Below are positions 55,257 through 64,000 of a stretch of DNA of 64,000 bases, one piece after another. The translations under genes and the position numbers were made by a program. Under the pieces are notes generated by a model, which saw only the letters and a list, made by a program, of their open reading frames with translations, had not been told where the DNA came from and did not search any database. The stretch spans positions 1 through 64,000 of the forward strand of contig NZ_JAKJHS010000010.1 of assembly GCF_021648825.1 (NCBI RefSeq), given 5' to 3'. Positions within the stretch are counted from its first letter, which is position 1; every line of letters starts with the position of its first letter. Origin of the DNA: Rhizobium halophilum. Its GTDB lineage: Bacteria > Pseudomonadota > Alphaproteobacteria > Rhizobiales > Rhizobiaceae.

Positions 55257-56746
55257 CAGGCTTCGTAGTGGTCGCGTACCAGACGGTCGAGCAGGCGCAC
55301 GCCATAGCCGGATGCCCAGGACTGGCTGATCTCGGTGGAGGGCGAGTTCATGGCGGTACCGGCGACGTCGATATGCGCCCATGGCGTCTCGCCGACGAAG
55401 CGCTTGAGGAACTGCGCGGCCGTGATCGCGCCCGCATGGCGGCCGCCGGTGTTCTTCATATCGGCGAACTTGGAATCGATCATCTTGTCGTATTCCTTGC
55501 CGAGCGGCATGCGCCAAAGTTTTTCGCCCGTCGCTTCGCCCGCCGCCGTCAGCCGCTCCGACAGTTCGTCGTCATTGGAGAAGAGCCCGGCGTGCTGGTT
55601 GCCGAGCGCAACGAGGACGGCGCCCGTCAGTGTCGCGAGGTTGATCATGTAGCGTGGCTTGAACCGTTTGTTGCAGTACCAAAGGGCATCGCCCAGAACG
55701 AGACGGCCTTCGGCGTCCGTATTGATGATCTCGATGGTCTGACCAGACATGGAGGTGACAATATCGCCGGGACGTTGGGCATTGCCGTCAGGCATGTTTT
55801 CCACGAGCCCCAGAACCCCGATGGCGTTGACCTTCGCCTTGCGAGCCGCCAACACGTGCATCAATCCGATCACGGCGGCAGCGCCGCCCATGTCGCCCTT
55901 CATGTCCTCCATGCCGGCACCCGGCTTAATTGAAATGCCGCCTGAGTCGAAGACGACGCCCTTGCCGATGAAGGCCACAGGCGCATCTCCCGCCTTGCCG
56001 CCCTTCCATTGGATGACCGCAAGCCGCGGCGGACGTACAGATCCCTGAGCGACTCCTAGAAGAGCCCCCATCTTGAGATCCTGCATCTCCTTCTCGGTCA
56101 GAATTTCCACCTCGGCGCCCAGGTTCTCCAGCTCCCTCGCCTTCTCGGCAAACTCTACCGGGCCCAGTACATTCGGCGGAAGATTGACCAGATCGCGGGC
56201 AAGAACCACGCCTCCTGCAGTCGCCTCAACCTCAGCCAGACGCTTCTGGGCGTCCTGGTGGCAAGCCGTTACGATGGTGACGGAGACCGACTTTGGCTGC
56301 TTCTCGTCGTCGTCCTTCTTCTTTGTCTTGTACATGTCGAACTTGTAGGCGCGAAGCAGCAGGCCAAGTGCGAAATCGGCGGCCTGAGCTGCGCCGACCT
56401 CCAGACCAGGCGCGTCGAGAAAGATCACCACCTTCGTAGCAGCCCGGAACTGGCCCGCCGCTGCACCGCCTGCCCGCACCCAGTCGTTGGCGCAAAGGGC
56501 CTCTGGCTTGCCGAGCCCCAGGACAACCAGACGATCCGCCGCAGAACCTGCGGGTGCGATGACTTCCAACGTCCCCATTGCCTTGGCCTTGAAGTCGGCG
56601 ATCCGCGCGGCACGGGCAGCAATGTTCTGTGGGTCGGCCTCGTTGCTGCCGGCAGATGTCGTCTCACCGCTGGCCTGCAGCATTACCGTCAGCGTGTTTT
56701 CAAGGCTGGCAGACGCCGCAAAGCGGATCTCGTATTTGGTTTGCAT
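55256..56746 (-). CDS. pepA: leucyl aminopeptidase
   Basis: Zinc/manganese aminopeptidase of the M17 family. The 496-residue protein has the metal-binding region [32 protein letters not shown] and the [14 protein letters not shown] signature (Asp, Glu and Arg of the active site), with the regulatory N-terminal domain up to about residue 190. CGGAGT lies six bases before the ATG at 56746. In some bacteria PepA also binds DNA; no evidence for that is visible here. Its stop is inside the holC start. Confidence 0.95.
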   Translation of the reverse strand: MQTKYEIRFAASASLENTLTVMLQASGETTSAGSNEADPQNIAARAARIADFKAKAMGTLEVIAPAGSAADRLVVLGLGKPEALCANDWVRAGGAAAGQFRAATKVVIFLDAPGLEVGAAQAADFALGLLLRAYKFDMYKTKKKDDDEKQPKSVSVTIVTACHQDAQKRLAEVEATAGGVVLARDLVNLPPNVLGPVEFAEKARELENLGAEVEILTEKEMQDLKMGALLGVAQGSVRPPRLAVIQWKGGKAGDAPVAFIGKGVVFDSGGISIKPGAGMEDMKGDMGGAAAVIGLMHVLAARKAKVNAIGVLGLVENMPDGNAQRPGDIVTSMSGQTIEIINTDAEGRLVLGDALWYCNKRFKPRYMINLATLTGAVLVALGNQHAGLFSNDDELSERLTAAGEATGEKLWRMPLGKEYDKMIDSKFADMKNTGGRHAGAITAAQFLKRFVGETPWAHIDVAGTAMNSPSTEISQSWASGYGVRLLDRLVRDHYEA

Positions 56747-57062
56747 GTTCACTCCGGTCTCAAATCGGTTGCCGACGATCATCCCCGTTTCGTCCCGCAA
56801 CGCAAGCCGAATGCGTGCGCTTCCTCGGTTGCGGCCTCATAATGATCATCCCGGCGAAAGCTTGAAACCTTAGGACGTCCGCTGCGGACACGGTCGAGGT
56901 GGCGGTCTGTCGCGGCACTTTTCCAAATGGCACAGTCCGGGGTAAAAAACAGGATGCATTGCAAATTGTGACGCAAAGGCTTCGCAATAGGCTCAACGAT
57001 GACTTAGATGAACCGCGGTTGCCCGATTTGCGGGGTGAACCGGATCGCAGCGACGGGACCGT
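56747..57062. other. 316-base divergent region between pepA and lptF
   Basis: No protein gene is visible. It holds the promoters of pepA (minus) and of the lptF run (plus); several weak box pairs are possible and none stands out. The short open frames lack ribosome sites. Confidence 0.5.
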
Positions 57063-58235
57063 ATGAAGCTCCTCGAAATCTACATATTGCGCAGGATCCT
57101 TCAGATGTTCCTGGTGTCGCTCCTGCCGGTGCTCACCATCATCTGGACCATCCAAGTGCTCGGGCGCATCAACCTGGTGACGGATACGGGACAGTCGATG
57201 GGCTCCTTTATGCTGCTCGCGACCTTCATCCTCCCGACGATCATCCCGGTGGTTTTGCCGTTCGCCCTGGCTATCGGCATCACCCAGACCTTGACGGCGA
57301 TGAACAATGATTCGGAGCTGCCTGTCATCGATGCAGCGGGATCGTCTCGCTCTATCATTTACCGCCCCGTTCTGCTGCTGGCGGCCTTTCTCAGCATCTT
57401 CTCCTTTACCGTAGCGAATTTCGTCGAACCTCCGGCACGCGTCGCCGCAAGACAGATGGTGGCCTCCGCCTATGCTGACCTCCTCTCCTCGGTGATCGAG
57501 GAGAAAACGTTTCGCAGCATCGAAGACGACCTCTACGTGCAAATATCGGAGCGGCATTCGGGCCGTGTCCTGAGAGGCTTGTTTGTTGTCGATTATCGGG
57601 ACCCGGCCTTCGACCTTATCTATTATTCCCGAGAGGGCTCGATCGACGAGAGCGGGACCTCGCTGACCATGCGGGACGGGGAGGTGCATCGGAAGACGGC
57701 GGATGGACGAATTTCAATCATCAAGTTTGCCTCTTACGCGTTCGATCTGTCGGCGATGACTGCTTCGGAAGATGGTCCCTCGCTCAATGCCGGCGATCGC
57801 GACCTTGCCTTCTTGCTCAACCCGGATCCGAACGATCGCCATGTAAAGAGTTCTCCCGGGAGCTATCGGTCCGAGCTTCATGCCAGACTGACCGACTGGC
57901 TCTTCCCACTGATGTTCGCTTTGGTTTCTCTGGTCATCGCAGGCGATAGCCGTTCGCACAGGCAGGCCCGCGTTCATCCGATGATCATCGCGCTTGCCTT
58001 GGCCTTTGCCCTTCGTTGGCTCGGTTTTTCGCTGAAGAACCTGGTGAAGCAGGATGAGGCCTACACCATCCTGATATATCTTCTGCCGGCGGCGACCATC
58101 GGATTGTGCAGCTATATGCTCGCCACTCACAAGCGATTCAGGATGCCGCGCGCTGCCTCCAATCTGCTCGATGCCTTGTTGCGGGGCATCCGTCAGCGCT
58201 GGACCGGTCGCACCGCCGCTGGAGGAGGCCAATGA
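57063..58235 (+). CDS. lptF: LPS export ABC transporter permease LptF
   Basis: One of the two permeases that, with LptB ATPase, extract LPS from the inner membrane. The 390-residue protein begins MKLLEIYILRRILQMFLVSLLPV and has the six-segment layout: three near the start, a periplasmic jellyroll of about 100-270 (VEPPARVAARQMVASAYADLLSSVIEEKTF), and three near the end (SYRSELHARLTDWLFPLMFALVSLVI). The ATG has no strong ribosome site. lptG begins within the stop codon (ATGA). Confidence 0.94.
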   Translation: MKLLEIYILRRILQMFLVSLLPVLTIIWTIQVLGRINLVTDTGQSMGSFMLLATFILPTIIPVVLPFALAIGITQTLTAMNNDSELPVIDAAGSSRSIIYRPVLLLAAFLSIFSFTVANFVEPPARVAARQMVASAYADLLSSVIEEKTFRSIEDDLYVQISERHSGRVLRGLFVVDYRDPAFDLIYYSREGSIDESGTSLTMRDGEVHRKTADGRISIIKFASYAFDLSAMTASEDGPSLNAGDRDLAFLLNPDPNDRHVKSSPGSYRSELHARLTDWLFPLMFALVSLVIAGDSRSHRQARVHPMIIALALAFALRWLGFSLKNLVKQDEAYTILIYLLPAATIGLCSYMLATHKRFRMPRAASNLLDALLRGIRQRWTGRTAAGGGQ

Positions 58236-59320
58236 TCTTCAGCACGCTTGGCCGCTACTTCTTCCGCCGCTACATGGCCACCGCCATCTGGTTCTTTCTC
58301 GGCGTCAGCGGAATCATCTTCCTCGCCGACTTCAGCGAGACGAGCCGTCGCATGGCGAGTCTCGAGGGTTATACCGTCCCCGCAGCGCTCCTGTTCACCG
58401 CCATGCGGATCCCCTTCATCTTCCAGCAAACGATCCCGACGCTGACACTCTTCATCGGCATGACCGCACTGATCGCCCTCAACCGGCGCTACGAGCTGGT
58501 TGTGACACGCGCGGCAGGCGTCTCTGTCTGGCAATTCATCATGCCCTTTGCCACCGGCGCCTTCCTGATCGGCGTGTTCGGCATGCTGGTGATCAGTCCG
58601 CTGGCGGCCTGGGGGCAACGCGAATCGCTCTCGATGGAAGCGGGCTGGCGTGAGGCAAGTGGCCGCTCGACCGGCTCGGACTTTCTCCCCTGGATCCGGC
58701 AGACTTCTGACGGCAACGATGCGATCATAGGCGCGAAAAGCTACCGGGCCGAGGGTACGGAGCTGATCGATGTTGTCGTTTTCCATTTCGACAGCGACGG
58801 GCGCGTGATCCTCCGACAGGATGCTTCCACCGCCAAGTTGGAAGATGGTTACTGGCTTCTTAACGATGTGCTGGAGAATCGGCCGGGCGACATTCCCAGT
58901 CGCGTCGAGAGCGTCCGCGTGAGTACCAATCTGAGACAGGAATACCTGCAGGAGAGCCTTTCTCAGCCAGAAACTGTTGCATTTTATGATCTTTCTCGAA
59001 AGATCGAGGTTGGTCGCTCCTTCGGCCTCCCCACAAAGGCGCTGGAGACACAGTTCCATTCGCTGCTTTCTCTTCCGCTGCTTCTGGTAGCAATGACTCT
59101 CATTGCTGCAACAGTCTCGTTGAAATTCAGTCGCTTCGCACAATCGCGCACGGTGATTCTGGGTGGAATCGTTTCCGGGTTCGTGCTTTATGTCGTCACG
59201 GTTCTCGTAAAAGCATTCGGGAGCAGCGGCGCCGTGCCGCCCTTCGTGGCGGTGTGGGTACCGGTGATTGTTGCGACAGCTCTTGGCGCGACGATTCTGC
59301 TTCATCAGGAGGATGGCTAG
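58232..59320 (+). CDS. lptG: LPS export ABC transporter permease LptG
   Basis: Partner permease of LptF. The 362-residue protein has the same design: MIFSTLGRYFFRRYMATAIWFFLG start, a periplasmic domain in the middle, and a hydrophobic C-terminus (KFSRFAQSRTVILGGIVSGFVLY). GGAGGAGG lies eight bases before its ATG. Its stop is shared with the lptD start region (GTG at 59320), so lptF, lptG and lptD are translated in series. The ATPase LptB is not in the window. Confidence 0.93.
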   Translation: MIFSTLGRYFFRRYMATAIWFFLGVSGIIFLADFSETSRRMASLEGYTVPAALLFTAMRIPFIFQQTIPTLTLFIGMTALIALNRRYELVVTRAAGVSVWQFIMPFATGAFLIGVFGMLVISPLAAWGQRESLSMEAGWREASGRSTGSDFLPWIRQTSDGNDAIIGAKSYRAEGTELIDVVVFHFDSDGRVILRQDASTAKLEDGYWLLNDVLENRPGDIPSRVESVRVSTNLRQEYLQESLSQPETVAFYDLSRKIEVGRSFGLPTKALETQFHSLLSLPLLLVAMTLIAATVSLKFSRFAQSRTVILGGIVSGFVLYVVTVLVKAFGSSGAVPPFVAVWVPVIVATALGATILLHQEDG

Positions 59321-61632
59321 TGGCGGCCAACAACCGCGGACATATCAGACGGCGCCTCACGGTCCTGCTGGCAAGCGCGGCTGTGTGCTTGAATGCCATG
59401 CATCCGCTGGTAGCACATGCACAGGATCCGGCATTCGCGCCCGCAGTGGCCGACGATGCCAAGATGCTGCTGCGCGCGAACGAGCTCGTCTACAACCAAG
59501 ACGCCCAACGCGTCACCGCCACGGGTGGCGTGCAGATTTACTACAACCGCTACCGGATGGTTGCTCAACGGGTCGAGTATGACCAGCAGACGGGTCGAGT
59601 ATCAGCCGTTGGCAACATCGAACTCGTCGAGCCGGACGGCAACCGCATCTATGCTGATGAACTCGATGTCACAGACGATTTCGGGCAAGGCTTCCTGAAC
59701 GCCCTGCGGGTGGAGACGACCGACAATACGAGGCTGGCCGCGGAGAGCGCCGAGCGGCTTCCGGGGGACCTCATGGTCCTCAACAACGGCGTGTACACGG
59801 CCTGCCTCCCCTGCGCTGAAAAGCCTGGCAAGGCGCCGCTCTGGCAGGTGAAGGCACAACGCGTCATCCAGAACGGACAGACAAAAACGATTCGCCTCGA
59901 GAACGCCCGCTTCGAACTCTTTGGAATGCCGATTGGCTTCCTGCCGTTCCTGGAGGTTCCGGATCACACGGTCGAACGCAAGTCGGGCTTCCTGTTTCCG
60001 CGGATGAGCCTGGACGACAACCTGGGCTTTGGCCTGACGGTCCCCTACTACCACGTCTTTGCGCCGCACATGGATGCGACGCTGAGCCCGACCCTTTATA
60101 CGGGACAAGGCCTGCTGTTGCAGGGTGAGATCCGCAACCGATTCGAGAACGGGCAACACACGTTCCGTTTTGCCGGGATCAATCAGCGGGACCCGGGAGC
60201 ATTCGATGCCGGAACAAGCGACCGGGCGGCCAACACCCGCTTGATGGCCGCTTCAGAAGCACGGTTCGAGATCAATCCCCGGTGGACGTTCGGCTGGGAC
60301 GTCATGGTCCAGAACGATAACAACTTCTCGCGAACCTATTCGCTTACGGGCGTCAGCGACAATGTGTTCCGCAACGAGGTGTACCTGACCGGACTGGGCG
60401 ATCGCAACTATTTCGATCTGCGTGCCATCTATTTCGACATTCAGGACAAGGAAGGCGTCGACCGGCGCGAGCAAGAGCAGGCGATCGTTTATCCGTCGCT
60501 CGATTATCAGTATATCGCGCCTGAGCCCGTTGCCGGCGGCCAGTTGTCGATCACCAGCAATCTTACCAACCTGTCGCGCCGAGAGGACGACTTTGAACTC
60601 GTGGGCACGAGCGACCGCTACCCCGGCCTAGACGGCAGCTACAGCCGTTTCACAACAGAGGCTGAGTGGAAACGCACGTTCACCACGTCCGGCGGTCTGT
60701 TGCTGACTCCGATCCTCGCGGCGCGAGGCGACGCTGTTCGGCACACCATGTCGGATCCATCCTTCACCTCGGACGGTGATTCCTACAGCTACGACCTGAG
60801 GGATTCTGGCGGCTATGGCCGCTACATGCTGACGGCAGGGCTTGAAGCGCGCTACCCGTTCCTGATCTCGACGGAAAGCAGCAGCCACATCATCGAGCCC
60901 ATCGCTCAGGTCTTCGTGCGTCCCAACGAACAGCACGCGGGCGGGCTGCCGAACGAGGACGCGCAGAGCTTCGTGTTTGACGCGACCACTCTGTTCGAGC
61001 GCGACAAGTTCTCAGGCTTCGATCGTATCGAGGGCGGAACGCGTGCCAATGTCGGTGTGCGTTACACGGGCTCGTTCGACAATGGGGTCGGCCTGCGCGG
61101 CCTCTTCGGCCAAAGCTATCATCTTGGTGGGACGAACTCCTTTGCGACGGATGATCTGGTCAATGCAGGAGCCAACTCCGGGCTGGAGACAGACGTCTCC
61201 GATTTTGTCGGCATGGCGGGTGTGGACCTCGCAGGCTTCGGCATCAGCGCCGGCGCGCGTTTCGACAATGACACCTTTGAGGTCGAGCGGACAGACGCTC
61301 AACTGAGCTATACCACCGCGCGCATCAGCGGCTCGCTTGCCTATACCCAGATCGAAGCGCAGCCAGAATATGGCTCTGATACGGATACGGACCTGCTGCA
61401 ATCGGCTAGCCGCTTCCGCATCAACGAGAACTGGTCGCTGGCAACCTCCGCCACGTGGGATCTGGACGACCAGGAGGTCATCCGTCGCGGTATCGGGGTC
61501 ACCTACGCGGACGAGTGCACCATCTTTACGCTCGCCTATGCGGACAAGCCGGCAAGCACGGATGCCAACGACTGGACTGTTAGTGCCCGGCTGGAATTCC
61601 GGACTCTCGGTGACATTGCCATTGGCAACTGA
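59320..61632 (+). CDS. lptD: LPS-assembly outer-membrane protein LptD
   Basis: Inserts LPS into the outer leaflet. The 770-residue protein has a signal peptide (RRRLTVLLASAAVCLNAMHP, cleaved near VAHAQ), the N-terminal LptA/OstA-like jellyroll (LLRANELVYNQDAQRVTATGGVQIYY), and a C-terminal barrel with many Tyr/Phe-rich strands, ending ARLEFRTLGDIAIGN. The start is GTG at 59320: AGGAGG is seven bases upstream and it overlaps the lptG stop. Cysteines C181 and C184 in TACLPCAEK, with a later cysteine near the end, may pair as in E. coli. Confidence 0.93.
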   Translation: MAANNRGHIRRRLTVLLASAAVCLNAMHPLVAHAQDPAFAPAVADDAKMLLRANELVYNQDAQRVTATGGVQIYYNRYRMVAQRVEYDQQTGRVSAVGNIELVEPDGNRIYADELDVTDDFGQGFLNALRVETTDNTRLAAESAERLPGDLMVLNNGVYTACLPCAEKPGKAPLWQVKAQRVIQNGQTKTIRLENARFELFGMPIGFLPFLEVPDHTVERKSGFLFPRMSLDDNLGFGLTVPYYHVFAPHMDATLSPTLYTGQGLLLQGEIRNRFENGQHTFRFAGINQRDPGAFDAGTSDRAANTRLMAASEARFEINPRWTFGWDVMVQNDNNFSRTYSLTGVSDNVFRNEVYLTGLGDRNYFDLRAIYFDIQDKEGVDRREQEQAIVYPSLDYQYIAPEPVAGGQLSITSNLTNLSRREDDFELVGTSDRYPGLDGSYSRFTTEAEWKRTFTTSGGLLLTPILAARGDAVRHTMSDPSFTSDGDSYSYDLRDSGGYGRYMLTAGLEARYPFLISTESSSHIIEPIAQVFVRPNEQHAGGLPNEDAQSFVFDATTLFERDKFSGFDRIEGGTRANVGVRYTGSFDNGVGLRGLFGQSYHLGGTNSFATDDLVNAGANSGLETDVSDFVGMAGVDLAGFGISAGARFDNDTFEVERTDAQLSYTTARISGSLAYTQIEAQPEYGSDTDTDLLQSASRFRINENWSLATSATWDLDDQEVIRRGIGVTYADECTIFTLAYADKPASTDANDWTVSARLEFRTLGDIAIGN

Positions 61633-61745
61633 TCTTAAGCCGCCAGCCATCGTTTCGCCGCATGAATTGTGCAACCGGGCGGCTCTGTTGTAGATTTGGG
61701 AGAGCCGGCTGCCGAAGGTGGCAGCCGCGTGAAAGGACGGATATC

Positions 61746-62684
61746 ATGTCGGCAATGATAGCGACACGCCGGATACTCGTCGCAGTGGCGGCCCTTGCCG
61801 CTTCCGTGGCGATCGAACCTTCATTTGCGCCTGCGCAAGCGGCGAGTGAAATCGCCGCCGTCGTCAACAGCGCCCCCATAACCAGCAGCGACGTGGCCCG
61901 CCGCGCCGCCTTCCTGCGCCTGCAGCGCCAGAAGGCGGATACGAAAACCGCCCGCGAGCAGCTGGTCGAGGAAGCGCTGAAGCGCCAAGAGATCGCTCGG
62001 GTCAAGATGTCGGTCAGCACCGACGATGTGGATCAGGCCTTTGCCCGCTTTGCTTCAAGCAACAAGCTGTCGCCGCAGCAGTTGACTCAGATCCTGTCGC
62101 AGGCGGGGGTCGGTGCCGATCACTTCAAGGAATATATCGCCGTCCAGATGAGTTGGCCGCGCCTCGTCAACGCGCGCTACGGCAGCCGTGGACGCATGTC
62201 CTCCGAAGACCTCGTGAAGCGGATGATGGAAAACAAGGAAAAGCCGGTGACCACCGAGTATTTCCTCAAGCAGATCATTTTCGTGGTTCCGGATTCCAAA
62301 CGCAACGCCATTCTCGGCAAGCGCAAGGCGGAGGCGGAAGCCTCGCGCTCCAAGTTCCCGGGCTGCGAGCAGGCGAAACAGTTTGCTGCAACGATGCTCG
62401 ACGTTTCGGTGCGCGATCTAGGGCGTGTGCTTGCACCGGAACTGCCAGAAGACTGGAAGCCGTTGGTTGAAAAGGCATCCGGCACGACGACGGGGGTTCG
62501 TGCAACGGAGCGCGGGATCGAGTACCTGGCGATCTGCAACCAGCGCCAGGTATCGGACGATTTCGCCGCCGAAGTGGTCTTTCGCGCGGAGGATCTGGGC
62601 AAGCAGAAGTCCGGTGAGGCAAACCCGAACGAAAAGAAGTATATGGACGAGTTGCGCTCGAAGGCGCAGATCGAATACCGCTAA
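61746..62684 (+). CDS. surA: SurA-like periplasmic chaperone/peptidyl-prolyl isomerase
   Basis: A 312-residue periplasmic protein with a signal peptide ([20 protein letters not shown], cleaved near AQA-AS), then the SurA N-terminal domain with [27 protein letters not shown] and a region from about 190 to 285 ([19 protein letters not shown]) like a parvulin fold but with few of its catalytic residues. It probably assists outer-membrane proteins such as LptD, which is directly upstream. AAGGAC precedes the ATG at 61746. Confidence 0.88.
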   Translation: MSAMIATRRILVAVAALAASVAIEPSFAPAQAASEIAAVVNSAPITSSDVARRAAFLRLQRQKADTKTAREQLVEEALKRQEIARVKMSVSTDDVDQAFARFASSNKLSPQQLTQILSQAGVGADHFKEYIAVQMSWPRLVNARYGSRGRMSSEDLVKRMMENKEKPVTTEYFLKQIIFVVPDSKRNAILGKRKAEAEASRSKFPGCEQAKQFAATMLDVSVRDLGRVLAPELPEDWKPLVEKASGTTTGVRATERGIEYLAICNQRQVSDDFAAEVVFRAEDLGKQKSGEANPNEKKYMDELRSKAQIEYR

Positions 62685-62695
62685 AAGGAGTTGGA

Positions 62696-63718
62696 ATGCC
62701 GCTTGATCGCCCGCTTGCCCTCACCCAGGGCGATCCCGCCGGTGTCGGACCAGATATTGCCTTGGCGGCCTGGTTCAAGCGTGAGGTAAACGGCATTCCT
62801 CCGTTCATCTACCTGGGTGACCCCTCGATCTTGGCTGCGCGCGCGCACTTGCTCGGGCTGAACGTTCCTATTCGGGAGGTGGAGCCGGCAAGAGCCTGCG
62901 AAAACTTCGGGGACGCCCTGCCCGTCCACCCTGTGCCTGCGGGTGCCGAAATTGCAGCGGGCGAACCGCATGTGGCAACGGCTCAAGGCACTATCTCCGC
63001 TATCGAGAAGGCCGTGGCCCTGACGCTGCAGGGGGAAACAGAGGGGGTGGTGACCAACCCCATCGCCAAGTCGATCCTCTATGAAGCAGGCTTCGCTTTT
63101 CCAGGTCATACGGAGTTTCTGGCGGATCTCGCCAGACGGGCCATGGGCCAGGCGGCAACACCCGTCATGATGCTGGCGGGTCCGAAGCTCCGTGCTATCC
63201 CGGTCACGATCCACATCCCGATCGGAGCGGTTGCGGCAGCACTGACCGAGGACCTGATCGTTACGACGTGCCGGATCGCGCACCTTGATCTTAAAGAGCG
63301 CTTCGGCATCCTTCAGCCGCGGCTGGCGGTCGCCGGGCTCAACCCGCACGCCGGCGAAGAGGGCGCAATCGGGCTGGAGGATCGCGACATCATTCATCCG
63401 GCGATCGGCAGACTCCGCAAGGAGGGCATCAACGCCTTTGGACCCCTTCCCGCCGACACCATGTTCCATGACGAAGCGCGCGCCCGCTACGACGTTGCCA
63501 TCTGCATGTATCACGACCAGGCGCTGATTCCGGCCAAGGCGCTCGGCTTTGACACCTCGGTCAACGTCACGCTCGGCTTGCCCTTCATCCGGACCTCCCC
63601 GGACCATGGCACGGCGTTCGGCATCGCGGGGCAAGGGCTGGCGCGTGAAACAAGTCTTGTCGAAGCGCTGAAGCTTGCGGCGCAACTGGCAGGGACGTCT
63701 GCGCAGGCAGCCGGGTAA
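62696..63718 (+). CDS. pdxA: 4-hydroxythreonine-4-phosphate dehydrogenase
   Basis: Step of the DXP-dependent pyridoxal 5'-phosphate pathway. The 340-residue protein has the [16 protein letters not shown]-terminal motif and the metal-binding histidines in [10 protein letters not shown], plus [36 protein letters not shown] toward the end. AAGGAG precedes the ATG. It lies between surA and rsmA, an order typical of proteobacteria; its stop overlaps the next ATG. PLP is the cofactor of GlyA in the same window. Confidence 0.97.
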   Translation: MPLDRPLALTQGDPAGVGPDIALAAWFKREVNGIPPFIYLGDPSILAARAHLLGLNVPIREVEPARACENFGDALPVHPVPAGAEIAAGEPHVATAQGTISAIEKAVALTLQGETEGVVTNPIAKSILYEAGFAFPGHTEFLADLARRAMGQAATPVMMLAGPKLRAIPVTIHIPIGAVAAALTEDLIVTTCRIAHLDLKERFGILQPRLAVAGLNPHAGEEGAIGLEDRDIIHPAIGRLRKEGINAFGPLPADTMFHDEARARYDVAICMYHDQALIPAKALGFDTSVNVTLGLPFIRTSPDHGTAFGIAGQGLARETSLVEALKLAAQLAGTSAQAAG

Positions 63719-64000
63719 TGGGCACACTGGACGGTCTGCCCCCGCTGCGCGAGGTCATCCAGCGCTACGGGCTCGATGCAAGGAAGGCGCTGGGGCAGAA
63801 TTTTCTGCTTGACCTCAACCTGACGCAGAAGATCGCCCGCACCGCCGGAGCACTTGAAGATGCAACGGTCATCGAGGTCGGCCCAGGTCCCGGCGGTCTG
63901 ACCAGGGCGATCCTCTCTCTTGGCGCGAGGAAGCTTGTTGCGATCGAGCGGGATCCCCGTTGCCTCCCCGCGCTTGCCGACATCGGCGATCACTACCCCG
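63718..64000 (+). CDS. rsmA: 16S rRNA dimethyladenosine transferase, partial (cut by window end)
   Basis: The first 94 residues of RsmA (KsgA), which dimethylates A1518 and A1519 of 16S rRNA. The start overlaps the pdxA stop (TAATG). The sequence has [20 protein letters not shown], and the SAM-binding motif [16 protein letters not shown] followed by VAIERD. The rest of the gene lies beyond the window. Confidence 0.95.
   Translation, partial: MGTLDGLPPLREVIQRYGLDARKALGQNFLLDLNLTQKIARTAGALEDATVIEVGPGPGGLTRAILSLGARKLVAIERDPRCLPALADIGDHYP

Overview
The window is a GC-rich bacterial chromosome segment, densely packed with genes on both strands. Gene content and order point to an alphaproteobacterium of the Rhizobiales, most likely Rhizobiaceae: an LdtR/LdtP pair next to a DUF6163 gene and hemB, glyA-nrdR-ribD-ribE, perM-hdaA-ppk-ppx, uvrC-pgsA-moaD-moaE, and lptF-lptG-lptD-surA-pdxA-rsmA. 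HemB has the aspartate-rich metal site common in rhizobia. No rRNA, tRNA, CRISPR array, prophage or intact transposon was seen. Most of the window is ordinary core chromosome; accessory or decaying material is scattered in small patches.

Layout. 0-4.5 kb: a cupin gene broken by an in-frame stop, a 0.8-kb gap without a gene, a TerC-family membrane protein, a small palindromic remnant that looks like fused IS21-type ends, an ABM-type monooxygenase, a group III truncated haemoglobin and a VOC protein. 4.6-8.1 kb (minus): glyA-nrdR-ribD-ribE. 8.2-11.8 kb: the L,D-transpeptidase gene ldtP, a divergent YrbL-like kinase-fold gene, the MarR-type regulator ldtR and a DUF6163 membrane protein. 11.9-15.9 kb (plus): hemB, an RDD protein, an aminoacyl-tRNA-protein transferase, an EamA transporter, and an AbrB-like/Doc toxin-antitoxin pair with its own promoter, ending flush against parC (minus). 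18.3-24.3 kb (plus): lineage-specific secreted or hypothetical proteins, a VOC protein, a methyltransferase, and an AraC regulator with its MFS transporter.

24.5-38.4 kb: aspS (minus); small membrane and SH3 proteins, including a 41-codon gene overlapping the SH3 gene; an MFS transporter; rnd; then the minus-strand operon perM-hdaA-ppk-ppx, which joins the replication regulator HdaA to polyphosphate metabolism; then divergent purM-purN. 38.5-45.4 kb: a PIN-toxin fragment, a Nudix hydrolase translationally coupled to a molybdopterin oxidoreductase, rlmJ, a flippase-like membrane protein, a secreted RNase T2, a glutathione transferase and an Omp25-like porin. 45.8-52.9 kb: uvrC, pgsA, moaD, moaE, a secreted ricin-type lectin, ndk, a second GST-like protein, a DinB-like protein and a ZIP transporter gene with two lesions. 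52.9-64 kb: an ABC-F ATPase; pepA-holC (minus); then the LPS-export and outer-membrane run lptF-lptG-lptD-surA-pdxA-rsmA, the last gene cut by the window edge.

How the genes work together. Two envelope themes stand out: peptidoglycan cross-linking under LdtR, and LPS transport with LptFG, LptD and a SurA-like chaperone. Nucleotide and cofactor synthesis is spread through the window (ribDE, glyA, hemB, purMN, moaDE, pdxA, ndk). No convincing new defence or biosynthetic system was found. The best leads are the YrbL-like gene inside the ldt locus, a repeated CGGACTTT element around the AraC/MFS pair with a probably leaderless araC mRNA, the AbrB/Doc module, an orphan minus-strand terminator suggesting an sRNA, and the 41-residue membrane peptide.
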